Source of the DNA: DASQHL01 sp963843685
GTDB taxonomy: Bacteria; Chloroflexota; Dehalococcoidia; DSTF01; JACRBR01
NCBI GenBank assembly: GCA_963843685.1
Contig: CAWJLO010000020.1
Span: 62,001 to 126,000 of the forward strand
Length of the DNA stretch: 64,000 nucleotides
Direction: 5' to 3'
This document shows positions 24,556 through 32,125 of the stretch, piece after piece; the stretch's first letter is position 1, and the number at the start of each line of letters is the position of its first letter. The notes below the pieces were generated by a model that worked only from the letters and a program-made list of their open reading frames with translations, was not told where the DNA came from and did not search any database. The translations under genes were made by a program, and so were the position numbers.

Positions 24556-24599
24556 TTGACACTGAGACGCCGTCTCAATAATCTTGAGACACCATCTCA
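24556..24599 (+). promoter_or_regulatory. promoter with two tandem TGAGAC palindromes (Fur-family autoregulation)
   Basis: A TTGACA -35 (24556-24561) and an AATAAT -10 (24577-24582) flank a perfect 15-base palindrome, TGAGACGCCGTCTCA (24563-24577). A second copy, TGAGACACCATCTCA (24585-24599), lies 22 bases on, just downstream of the -10. Copies two helical turns apart over a strong promoter mark a repressor operator. The gene behind it is a Fur-family regulator with a metal transporter, so autoregulation by this protein is the simple reading. The consensus TGAGACrCCrTCTCA differs from the E. coli Fur and Zur boxes. Confidence 0.8.
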
Positions 24600-24614
24600 A
24601 CGCGGGAGTTCGCC

Positions 24615-25061
24615 ATGTCTGACATCGACCTCATCATCGAACGGCTCGAACTGCGCGGCCATCGCATCACCGCGAGCCGCCGCCGCGTCATCGACGCCGT
24701 CCTCGCCCAACCGGACCACTTCACCGTCGACGACGTGCTGCACAGCACGCGCAAGGTCGGCCGCGCCACGGTCTTTCGCACGATCCGCCTGCTGCTGGAT
24801 CTGAACATCGTCTGCCGCGTGATGCTCGACGGCGGGACGCTGCACTATCGTGTGAGCACGCGCGCCCATCACCACCACCTCGTCTGCAACAACTGCGGCC
24901 GCGTCGAGGACTTCACCAAGTGCGACGTCGAGCCGCTCGTCCGCGAGCTGGCGCGCGCCATGGACTACGAGATCGACGGCCACTGGCTGGAGGTCTACGG
25001 TCGCTGCCACGCCTGCCGCCTTCTCGCCGCGCCGGATCGAAGGGAGGCCTCCGTTGGCTAA
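24615..25061 (+). CDS. Fur-family metalloregulator (Zur/Fur type)
   Basis: The 148-residue repressor has a winged-helix domain (about residues 1-80: LRGHRITASRRRVIDAVLAQPDHFTVDDV, RATVFRTIRLLLDLNIV). The dimerisation/metal domain contains HHHHLVCNNCGRVEDF and a later C-x-x-C (GRCHACRL), i.e. both structural zinc Cys pairs. It is followed, overlapping by eight bases, by a zinc/manganese-type ABC transporter, so zinc or manganese sensing is more likely than iron (inference). Tandem TGAGAC palindromes cover its promoter. Confidence 0.9.
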   Translation: MSDIDLIIERLELRGHRITASRRRVIDAVLAQPDHFTVDDVLHSTRKVGRATVFRTIRLLLDLNIVCRVMLDGGTLHYRVSTRAHHHHLVCNNCGRVEDFTKCDVEPLVRELARAMDYEIDGHWLEVYGRCHACRLLAAPDRREASVG

Positions 25062-25803
25062 CGCTACCCCGGCCGCCGCGCGACTCGGGCCGCTCGAGGA
25101 GCACGCCAGCTGCCTTGTGCTGCGCGACGTCACGATCGCCTACGGCCGGCGTGTCGTCCTCTCCCACGTCGATGCCGACATCCCGCGCGGGCAGCTCGTC
25201 AGCCTCGTAGGGCCGAACGGCTCCGGCAAGAGCACGCTGCTGAAGGCGATCGCCGGCCTGATCCCGCTCGCGGCCGGAGAGATCACGCTCTTCGGCCAGC
25301 CGATCGCGAAGATGCGCAAACACGTTGCGTACGTGCCGCAGCGCGAAGACGTCGAGTGGGCGTTTCCTGTATCGGTCCACGACGTGGTGCTGATGGGACG
25401 CTACCCGAAACGAGGCTGGCTAACGCGCTCCACCGCCGAAGACCGATCGCTCGTCGCCTTCGCGCTCGACCAGCTCGGGATCGCCGATCTCGCCTCTCGC
25501 CAGATCGCCGAGCTGTCAGGCGGACAGCAGCGCCGCGCCTTCATCGCCCGGGCGCTGGCGCAGGAGTCCGAAGTCATCTTGCTGGACGAGCCGATGGCCG
25601 GCATCGACGCCGCGACGCACGACCGCATCCTGGAGCTGTTCGACGAGTGGCGCGCGCAGGGCAGGGTCGTGCTGCAAGCCACGCACACTCATATGCACGG
25701 CGGTTCGATGATCGCGCTCCGGCGGCTGGCTGACCCCGTCCCCGCCCACCAGTTCGAGCACCAGGCCGAGGAAGCTGGAGAGCACCATGACCACGCTCAC
25801 TGA
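25054..25803 (+). CDS. metal ABC transporter ATP-binding protein (ZnuC/MntB-like)
   Basis: The 249-residue ATPase has Walker A GPNGSGKST, Q-loop YVPQREDVEW, signature LSGGQQRR and Walker B VILLDEPMAG. The Q-loop continuation (AFPVSVHDVVLMGRYPKRGW) is typical of the zinc/manganese subfamily. The H-loop reads ATHTHMHGG instead of VTHD, and the C-terminus is unusual, ending in EHHDHAH. A His-rich tail could bind the metal. The TTG start is supported by AGGGAGG six bases upstream and overlaps the regulator gene; the end overlaps the permease start by 17 bases. Confidence 0.9.
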   Translation: MANATPAAARLGPLEEHASCLVLRDVTIAYGRRVVLSHVDADIPRGQLVSLVGPNGSGKSTLLKAIAGLIPLAAGEITLFGQPIAKMRKHVAYVPQREDVEWAFPVSVHDVVLMGRYPKRGWLTRSTAEDRSLVAFALDQLGIADLASRQIAELSGGQQRRAFIARALAQESEVILLDEPMAGIDAATHDRILELFDEWRAQGRVVLQATHTHMHGGSMIALRRLADPVPAHQFEHQAEEAGEHHDHAH

Positions 25804-26710
25804 TCCCCTGTCCGACCCAAGGTTCGTGCGCGCCCTGATCGACGTAGTGATGGTCGCCATCGTAGCCGGGACCATCGGTACGTTCATCGTGCTGCGCGGC
25901 ATCGGCTTCCTCGGCGACGCGCTCGCGCACTCGATCTTCCCCGGTGTCGTAGTCGCGTTCATCGCCGGCGCCAACCTGCTCACCGGCGCGCTGGTCGCCG
26001 GCATGATCGCGGCGTCGCTGATGGGGCTCCTCACGGCCAACGCGCGCGTCCGCGACAACACGTCAATCGGCGTCATCTTCACCGCCGCCTTCGCGCTCGG
26101 CGTCGTCATCCTCAGCAACCGCAACATCAGCTCCGATGAGCTGGAGGGCATCCTCTTCGGCGATCCGCTCGCGGCACACACGTTCGACGTCATCCTGACC
26201 CTGGCGATCGGTGGCGCCGTCCTCGGCGTCATGATCGTGATGTGGAGGCTCTTCGTGATGGCCTCGTTCGACCCGAGCGGCGCCCGCGCAATGGGCCTCC
26301 CGGTCGTCGCCCTGGATGTGCTTCTTCTCGCACTCACGGCGTTGACGGTGGTCGTCGCCTTCAAGGCCGTCGGCGACATCCTTGTGATTTCCCTCATGAT
26401 CACTCCGGCAGCGACGGCCCGCCTGTTCACGGACCGCCTGCTGCGGACCGCGCTCCTCGCTGCGGCGCTGGGAAGCGCCGCTTCGGTTGCCGGCGTCTAC
26501 CTCGGCTACCACCAGGGCGTCTCACCCGGAGGCACGATCGTCCTCATCACAACCAGCGTCTTCTTCCTCGCGTGGCTGCTGGCGCCCCGCCACGGCGTCA
26601 TCGCCGGGGCGATGGCGCGGCGCGATGGCGCTCTGATACGATCCGAGCCTGAGGCTGTCGCGGAGGTCATCCTCGCCTCGCCGGAGATCCGCCTGCCTCA
26701 CGAGCCCTGA
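25787..26710 (+). CDS. metal ABC transporter permease (ZnuB/MntC family)
   Basis: The 307-residue membrane protein has about eight helices and the ABC-3 family motifs: GTFIVLRGIGFLGDALAHSIFPGVVVAF near the N-terminus and GDILVISLMITPAATARLFTDR near residue 205. It imports Zn2+ or Mn2+ with the preceding ATPase. No substrate-binding lipoprotein follows, so a distant one must serve. The last 35 residues are hydrophilic. The L,D-transpeptidase gene starts three bases after its stop. Confidence 0.92.
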   Translation: MTTLTDPLSDPRFVRALIDVVMVAIVAGTIGTFIVLRGIGFLGDALAHSIFPGVVVAFIAGANLLTGALVAGMIAASLMGLLTANARVRDNTSIGVIFTAAFALGVVILSNRNISSDELEGILFGDPLAAHTFDVILTLAIGGAVLGVMIVMWRLFVMASFDPSGARAMGLPVVALDVLLLALTALTVVVAFKAVGDILVISLMITPAATARLFTDRLLRTALLAAALGSAASVAGVYLGYHQGVSPGGTIVLITTSVFFLAWLLAPRHGVIAGAMARRDGALIRSEPEAVAEVILASPEIRLPHEP

Positions 26711-26713
26711 TTG

Positions 26714-27392
26714 ATGCGTTATGTCGTCTTTCTGTGCTTCGCCATTACGGCCGCCGTGGGTCTGGCTTCGGCTTGCTCCTCCGGGACGCCGCCGCAGCGC
26801 CGCGTCACCGTCTCGCCGATCGGCTCACCTACCTCATCTCCGCTTGGCCTCGTCGGCGGCAAGCCCTCGACTCCGGCGACATCCGGGCAGGCAGCCTCCG
26901 ACGCGACGGAACCTCCAGCCAGCCCGGTGGACGCCGAGCCCACGACGGAGCCTGATCCCCCGACCGCCGTCGTGCCGCACACGTCGGACGGCACGCTCCC
27001 GCCAACCGATGGCAAATGGATCGACGTCGACGTCACGAGCTTCGTCGTCCGGCTGATGGACGGCACCTCCATGGTGCAGGAGATCTCGCCCGTCGCCGTC
27101 GGCGCGCAGGTAGATACCGGCGCCTACGAATCGACCCAGACCGGCACGTTCCACGTCTACAACAAGGTGGAGGATCTGGCCTACGATCCCGCCGTACCAG
27201 ACCTACATCAGCCACTGGGTAGGCTTTGACCCGGACCGCGCCAACGGCTTCCACTCGTTTCTCAAGGACAAGGACGGCAACGTCGTCGACGCGTCGACGG
27301 GCCGCGTCTCGAACGGCTGCATCCGCACCGGCGACCCGGATGCCGTCTTCGCCTTCGCCGAGATCGGCATGCCGGTCTACGTCCACTCCTGA
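26714..27392 (+). CDS. L,D-transpeptidase (YkuD) lipoprotein, interrupted by a +1 frameshift
   Basis: The lipoprotein signal (VGLASAC, Cys21) is followed by a Pro/Thr-rich linker and the start of a YkuD domain (KWIDVDVTSFVVRLMDG, GAYESTQTGTFHVYNKVE). The frame used from 26714 runs out at 27229 without the active site. A frame shifted by one base supplies it: YISHWVGFDPDRANGFHSFL, then GRVSNGCIR with the catalytic His, Ser and Cys, ending MPVYVHS at 27392. One extra base near 27193-27195 explains the break. Corrected length is about 225 residues, normal for the family. It would make 3-3 peptidoglycan cross-links or attach proteins at the outer face. It adjoins the metal-transport operon but has no obvious link to it. 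Confidence 0.82.
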
Positions 27393-27630
27393 GCGAACGC
27401 GATCGCGGTGTGACGCCAAGCGCTTGGAGATCGCCGCCCAATCACACTACTCTCGCACATGTGCGTCACGAGCCGTTCGCCGTCTGCGAGACCCGCATGG
27501 TCACGACGAAACAGAAAAGTGCCAAACGAATTTAATTGGTCAAGTACAGATTCAGCGGAACGATAACATGGTCAAGTAGGGATGGATGGTCGGCCGACCG
27601 CTGACAAGCTGAATTGTTGACCGGCTGTGC
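27393..27630. other. AT-richer non-coding interval with a 10-bp direct repeat
   Basis: These 238 bases between converging genes contain no supported reading frame. From about 27515 to 27600 the composition is clearly more AT-rich than anything nearby. TGGTCAAGTA occurs twice (27537-27546 and 27569-27578, 32-base period). No terminator with a T tract is seen. Confidence 0.5.
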
Positions 27631-28302
27631 CTACAGCACCGACTCCGCGGCGTCGAAGGGCGGGTACGGCGGGAACAGCGATTCCAGCTCGCGCCGGATC
27701 GGATCCTCTGGCGGCAGGTACGCACTGAAGTCGCCGTCCGGCTCCGGCCGCTCGCGCTGCCCCGTTACCTTCGAGTCCATGATCTTGTTCTGCAGCATGA
27801 TCAGCCCCGTCAGCAGCGACTCCGGCCGCGGCGGGCACCCCGGCACGTACACGTCGACCGGCACGATCAGGTTGACGCCAGGAAGCACGCTGTACCCGTA
27901 CGCGAAAGGGCCGCCCATGATCGCGCAGCCGCCCATCGAGATCGCCCACTTCGGCTCGGGCATCTGCAGCCAGATGCGCCGGATCGCCGGCGCCATCTTC
28001 CACGTGCACGTGCCCGATACGATCATCAGGTCGGCCTGCCGCGGCGATGCGCGGAAGATCTCCGCACCGAACCGCGCGATGTCGTATCGCGGCGTCGCCG
28101 TCGCGATCATCTCCATCGCGCAGCACGCCAGCCCGAACATCGTCGGCCACAGCGACGAGCTGCGCGCCCAGTTCATCACCGTGTCGACGCCTGTGAGCAG
28201 AATGTTCTGCTCGACGTCGGTGTCGACGCCCGGCGCGGGCTCCTGGCCGATGATGGGGATCGTGTCTTGTGTCATGGCGTCGTCATTCTCGCCCATCTTC
28301 AT
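27631..28302 (-). CDS. nuoB: NADH-quinone oxidoreductase subunit B
   Basis: This 223-residue peripheral-arm subunit of complex I carries the N2 [4Fe-4S] cluster. Ligands are visible: the tandem Cys in FGLACCAMEM, Cys in VSGTCTWKMAP, and Cys in VYVPGCPPRPE. The C-terminal extension after the core (about residues 170-223) is somewhat longer than minimal. The start is uncertain: ATG at 28302, 28296 or 28275, none with a good ribosome-binding site. Unusually, nuoA and nuoC are not adjacent. The gene stands alone between a non-coding stretch and a PPOX gene, so complex I genes are dispersed or this is an extra copy. Confidence 0.93.
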   Translation of the reverse strand: MKMGENDDAMTQDTIPIIGQEPAPGVDTDVEQNILLTGVDTVMNWARSSSLWPTMFGLACCAMEMIATATPRYDIARFGAEIFRASPRQADLMIVSGTCTWKMAPAIRRIWLQMPEPKWAISMGGCAIMGGPFAYGYSVLPGVNLIVPVDVYVPGCPPRPESLLTGLIMLQNKIMDSKVTGQRERPEPDGDFSAYLPPEDPIRRELESLFPPYPPFDAAESVL

Positions 28303-28325
28303 AGCTTGGGCAATATTTCACAAAC

Positions 28326-28889
28326 TCACGGCACCCGCGCCGCCCCACCCGCCGCCTTCGTGCGCTGCTCGCCCGGCTGCGGAATGCCGTCGACGATCTC
28401 CCGTGGCTCGAGCTTGCGCTCGCACCACTTGTCCAGCGTCTCGCGCTCGCTCTCGTACGACATCCGCGGGATCGAATACCCGCACGAGGTCTGCACCTTC
28501 TCCACGTCGACGAAGAAGACCTGCCGCACGTACGGGTGCAGGTCGTCCTTGAACGCCTCGCGGTATCGGCGCAAATCCGGATGATCGAGGTCCACGGCGC
28601 GCCCCCGGCCGTACAGCCGCAGCGTCCCGGCCCTGGCGTCGAAGCTGGTGAGCATGATGGTGATGCGGCCACCGTCCCCGGTGTGCCGCGCCGTCTCGTT
28701 GCCGCTGCCGGGGTAGTCGACGTAGCCGACGAGGTTCGGGCCCAGCACGCGCAGCAGGTTGCGCCCCTTCGGCGAAACATTGGGATAGCCACCCTCCGGG
28801 TCCGCCGGCGCCGTGGCCACAAAAAAGAGGTGCTGGCGCTCGATGAACGCGCGCCGTTCGTCGTCGATGTGGTCGTACCAATCCGCCAC
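28326..28889 (-). CDS. pyridoxamine 5'-phosphate oxidase-family protein
   Basis: The protein of about 187 residues has the split-barrel FMN-binding fold of the PPOX family: FIERQHLFFVATAPADPEGG, YPNVSPKGRNLLRVLGPN, VGYVDYPGSGNETARH, ITIMLTSFDARAGTLRLYGRG. Members bind FMN, F420 or heme and act as reductases or general stress proteins. GTG 28889 is preferred to GTG 28895 because GGAGG is then five bases upstream. A TACAAT (28930-28925, minus strand) is a likely -10 box. Homologues in actinobacteria and Chloroflexi are annotated only as pyridoxamine oxidase family. Confidence 0.82.
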   Translation of the reverse strand: MADWYDHIDDERRAFIERQHLFFVATAPADPEGGYPNVSPKGRNLLRVLGPNLVGYVDYPGSGNETARHTGDGGRITIMLTSFDARAGTLRLYGRGRAVDLDHPDLRRYREAFKDDLHPYVRQVFFVDVEKVQTSCGYSIPRMSYESERETLDKWCERKLEPREIVDGIPQPGEQRTKAAGGAARVP

Positions 28890-28936
28890 GGGCACCTCCA
28901 GTCCGCTTCGCCGCTTGGAGGTTCATTGTAGCGCGG

Positions 28937-29668
28937 TCAGTTCAGCATGGAGGTCTTGCAGAAACGCTCCGGGTCGAACCGGCAGCTGTGCGCCTTGATG
29001 AACCCGCGTACCCGCTCATCGGTGTAGTCACCCACGCTGAAGACGTCGACGCGCGTCCACGCGGCGAGCCCAATCGTATCGGCGTCGAGATCCGGGTCCG
29101 GCGTCAGGACCACGCGTTCGCCCAGCGACAGCTCCTGAGAGACGACGGTCTTCAGCCGTTCGAGCACGTCCCCGCACGCATCGCCGTCGCAGCGATATCC
29201 CACATAGACGCCGGCGTGCTCCTCGATGTGCGGGATTGACTCGCGCGGAATCGCGAAGTCGTAGATGCCGGGATCAGGCGGCACCTTCATGCGCTGCCCG
29301 CCCGGCAGCACGATCAGCGGCTCGACGGGCAGGTGCAGCCCGGACGTCGGCGGGTTCGAGGCGTAACAGTCATTGCGCACCTGCTCCGGCGGACAGAACG
29401 CCACCGTCTGCAACGGATACGGCTCGATGTGCTGACGTCCCTGGGTCGGCACGAACGTGCCGGGGAGGTCGGCGCTGGCGTCCGACTCGGCGATGATGTC
29501 CGGACGCACCGGCGTGCCGCTCGCGACCGGCGCGCTCACCGCCGGAAACGCCACGTCCGCGGAGCGGGGCAGGCCGATGGCGCCGCTGTAGAACGCCACG
29601 TTGATGGCGGCAAACACCGCGATCAACGCGATGAGAAATCCCTCACTCAAACCCGCGAAGGAGCGCAC
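28937..29668 (-). CDS. DUF3105-domain membrane-anchored protein
   Basis: From GTG 29668 the protein has about 243 residues: one N-terminal membrane span (FLIALIAVFAAINVAFYSGAI), then an extracytoplasmic DUF3105 domain. The diagnostic pattern Y-x-S-x-PPTSG-x-H appears as YASNPPTSGLH, and IPHIEEHAGVYVGY replaces the usual VHNLEHGGVVV. Four or five Cys (CPP, NDCYAS, RCDGDACGD, CRFDPERFC) may form disulfides. The function of DUF3105 is unknown. The frame is open to 29764, but that would overlap the divergent hydrolase gene. TATACT lies six bases before this GTG, suggesting a leaderless mRNA. Confidence 0.75.
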   Translation of the reverse strand: MRSFAGLSEGFLIALIAVFAAINVAFYSGAIGLPRSADVAFPAVSAPVASGTPVRPDIIAESDASADLPGTFVPTQGRQHIEPYPLQTVAFCPPEQVRNDCYASNPPTSGLHLPVEPLIVLPGGQRMKVPPDPGIYDFAIPRESIPHIEEHAGVYVGYRCDGDACGDVLERLKTVVSQELSLGERVVLTPDPDLDADTIGLAAWTRVDVFSVGDYTDERVRGFIKAHSCRFDPERFCKTSMLN

Positions 29669-29674
29669 CGGGCG

Positions 29675-29680
29675 AGTATA
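29675..29680 (-). promoter_or_regulatory. TATACT -10 element six bases before the DUF3105 start
   Basis: On the minus strand TATACT (29680-29675) is followed by CGCCCG and GTG 29668. This is the fourth start codon in the window with an exact six-base spacing from a -10-like hexamer. Confidence 0.45.
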
Positions 29681-29729
29681 CCCACTGACATAACCGCGGC
29701 AGCCACGGCGTTGATAGACTGCCCGGCAG

Positions 29730-30929
29730 ATGTCGCTCGCCGAGCGCCTGCGGCGCATACTCATCCGCTCGTGGCCGCTGCTGCTCTCGCTGGTGCTGCT
29801 CGCGGCGGCGCCCGTGCTGCTCAGCCTGAACCGCCAGGGCCGCGTCGCCGTGGAGGCCTCTATCTATCTGCCCGACATGGTGCTGCAGGTGCCGTCGCCA
29901 GGCCCCCTCCGCTATCTGCGGCCCGTCACCTGGATCTCAGACGCCCCCACCCGCACCCGCGTCACCATCGACTACGAGAGCCGCAACGGCCCGCGCTCCA
30001 TCGACGCCGACCTCTACGTCCCTGCGCATGGCTCGAACCACCAGGGCGTCGTCTTCTCGATGGGCGCCCCACCCCTCTCCCTCGACGACCCACGTCTGCG
30101 CCGCATCGCCGAAGACTCCGCCCGCTCCGGTGTCGTCATGCTCGTTCCGTTTTCCGACCGGCTCGACGACGAGCTCATCGAGCCGGAGGAGATCGACGCG
30201 CTCGTTGCGGAGTTCCAGTACGTCCAGCACCAGCCTCAGGTCGACCCGACGCGCGTGGGATTCTTCGGCGCCAGCGTCGGCGGCTCGCTGGCATTGGTCG
30301 CGGCGGCGGATCCTCGCATCGCCGGCGAGGTCGACCAGGTGGTCTCGTTCGGCGGCTATTACGATGCGCTCGAGACGTTCGGCGCCATCGCCACGCATCA
30401 CATTCAATACGACGGCGTCGACGAGAAGTGGGACGCCGTACCTCACTCCGAGGAGGTGATGGCGCGCCAGTTCATCAGCCACGACGGGGACTCGAACGAT
30501 CAGGATCTGCTGACGCGCGCGTTCATCGACGGCGAGCAGCTCACGTCCACACAGCTCGCCGCGCTGACCCCCGTCGGCCGCGCTTCGTACAACTTCCTCG
30601 CGAACCGCGATCCTTCAAAGGTGCCGGAGCTCATCGCGCAGCTCCCCGCCGGCGAGGTCGCCGACCTGGATTACCTCTCGCCGCGCACGAGCATCGCGAA
30701 CGTAAGCGCGGAGCTGTTCATTCTCCACGACCGCGCGGATCCGTTCGTCCCATACACCGAGTCAAGGAAGCTGAAGGCCGCCGTCGGCGATCGGCCCAAC
30801 GCCCACTTCGACGAGCTGCGGCTGTTTCAGCACGTGGAGCCGAAGCTGAACCAGCAGCCGCAAATCATCGCGATCGACAGCGCCCGCCTGCTGTTTCGCC
30901 TCTATCAGCTGCTGCTGAGCTGGGACTGA
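29730..30929 (+). CDS. membrane-anchored alpha/beta hydrolase
   Basis: The 399-residue protein has an N-terminal hydrophobic span (about 15-32) and an extracytoplasmic or membrane-bound alpha/beta-hydrolase domain. The nucleophile elbow is GASVGG (Ser near residue 180). The acid is in LHDRADPFVPY, and the His is in LFQHVEP near the C-terminus. An Asp-rich HDGDSNDQD insertion lies between strand 6 and the acid. It is related to dipeptidyl-peptidase/acetyl-xylan-esterase-like hydrolases, with unknown substrate. It is transcribed divergently from the DUF3105 gene. Confidence 0.8.
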   Translation: MSLAERLRRILIRSWPLLLSLVLLAAAPVLLSLNRQGRVAVEASIYLPDMVLQVPSPGPLRYLRPVTWISDAPTRTRVTIDYESRNGPRSIDADLYVPAHGSNHQGVVFSMGAPPLSLDDPRLRRIAEDSARSGVVMLVPFSDRLDDELIEPEEIDALVAEFQYVQHQPQVDPTRVGFFGASVGGSLALVAAADPRIAGEVDQVVSFGGYYDALETFGAIATHHIQYDGVDEKWDAVPHSEEVMARQFISHDGDSNDQDLLTRAFIDGEQLTSTQLAALTPVGRASYNFLANRDPSKVPELIAQLPAGEVADLDYLSPRTSIANVSAELFILHDRADPFVPYTESRKLKAAVGDRPNAHFDELRLFQHVEPKLNQQPQIIAIDSARLLFRLYQLLLSWD

Positions 30930-30932
30930 CGT

Positions 30933-31145
30933 CTAGTCCTCGACAGCGCCCTGCGAGATGAGGAACGCTTTGGCATCTTCCACGCTGGAGAACACGCGCG
31001 AACCGAGGGCGTCGAGGGCGTCGACGACGTCGTCGTCCGCCGCATCGTCGTACGCCGCGTCAACGATCTTCGATCGCTCCACTCGGGCCTCGTTGGCGAA
31101 CCCGTTTTCGATGTACGGCGCGATCTTGCTCCACTTGACGGCCAT
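30933..31145 (-). CDS. small DUF2795-like protein
   Basis: The 70-residue acidic protein has the pattern KIVDAAYDDAADDDVVDALDALGSRVFSSVEDAKAFL and resembles the DUF2795/ChrB-like small helical proteins common in Chloroflexi. Function is unknown. GGAG precedes ATG 31145 and a TATACT at 31184-31179 on the minus strand may be its -10 box. It converges with the hydrolase gene, leaving three bases between stops. Confidence 0.65.
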   Translation of the reverse strand: MAVKWSKIAPYIENGFANEARVERSKIVDAAYDDAADDDVVDALDALGSRVFSSVEDAKAFLISQGAVED

Positions 31146-31222
31146 CGTAGCTCCTTCGTGCGTCCCGGGGATTCGGCGGAGTATAGCGACCGGCCGCGTG
31201 GCACGAAACAGGACCGATCCCG

Positions 31223-32125
31223 TCATCCGCCCGAGCCCGCCGCAATGTCCCGCCGGCGGTAGGCGAAGAGCGCGATCGCGACGAACGCGACGATGTAGAC
31301 CGTCAGGATGATGGCGGCAACCTCCGGCGAATGCAGATGCCGGTCGGCGACATCGCTCGGCGAGGGCCCGAACCGCGGCAAAGGCTGGGGTACCACGTTC
31401 TGCAGCGTGATCACCTCCGCATTCGCGTTGAGCAGGTAGTTCGGGATCGACTTCCAGGGGTTCCCACCGAGCCGCATCAGGTTGCTGACGACCGGCTCCA
31501 GGAACGCGAAGCCCATGCCCGTGCCCACGCCCGCGAGCGTCGAACGGCCGACCGTTGCGGCCGCGAACGCCAGCGCGACGTACGGCGCCATCACGAAGAG
31601 CGTGCGGCCGTAGGCGAAGAACTCCTCCTTGACCCAACCCGCGGTCACGAACGAGAAGTCGGACCCGCCGTAGTAGAGCATGATGAGCGTGCTGTACGTC
31701 ACCGCCACCGCCACCGCCAGCAGCGCTCCGGCGGCGATGAGCAGGCACACGACGATGATTCGGGCCGTCATCAAGCGCAGGCGCCCGCTGGAGGCGGTCG
31801 CCATGAGCCGCACCGTGCCCCATGCGTACTCACTGCCGATCGCTCCGGCCGCAAGCACGACGGCCAGGAGCGTGCCGAATGTAGACACGATGGCGAGGGA
31901 GAACGGCACCGCCCCTTGCAGGAAGAGCGCACGCCGCAGGTCTGCGCCCGTGAAACGGGCGACGCCCCGCTGCCGCTCGCCGAAGAAGTCGACGCGCCCG
32001 CTGATGTTCCACAACACCGAAAACAGCAGGATCACCAATCCTACGAGGAGGAGCGCCACGACCCACGTCATCATGCGCTTGCGCAGCTTGAAGAACTCGG
32101 CTGCCATCAGGTGCTGCATGTTCAC
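31223..32125 (-). CDS. ABC-2 type transporter permease
   Basis: The 300-residue membrane protein has the ABC-2 layout: a first helix after a basic start (MAAEFFKLRKRMMTWVVALLLVGLVILL), then GAIGSEYAWGTVRLMATASSGR before the second helix, and four further helices. It works with the upstream ATPase to export an unknown substrate. The GTG start (32125) overlaps the ATPase TGA in a GTGA arrangement, which decides the start; an in-frame ATG follows two codons later. Confidence 0.88.
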   Translation of the reverse strand: MNMQHLMAAEFFKLRKRMMTWVVALLLVGLVILLFSVLWNISGRVDFFGERQRGVARFTGADLRRALFLQGAVPFSLAIVSTFGTLLAVVLAAGAIGSEYAWGTVRLMATASSGRLRLMTARIIVVCLLIAAGALLAVAVAVTYSTLIMLYYGGSDFSFVTAGWVKEEFFAYGRTLFVMAPYVALAFAAATVGRSTLAGVGTGMGFAFLEPVVSNLMRLGGNPWKSIPNYLLNANAEVITLQNVVPQPLPRFGPSPSDVADRHLHSPEVAAIILTVYIVAFVAIALFAYRRRDIAAGSGG

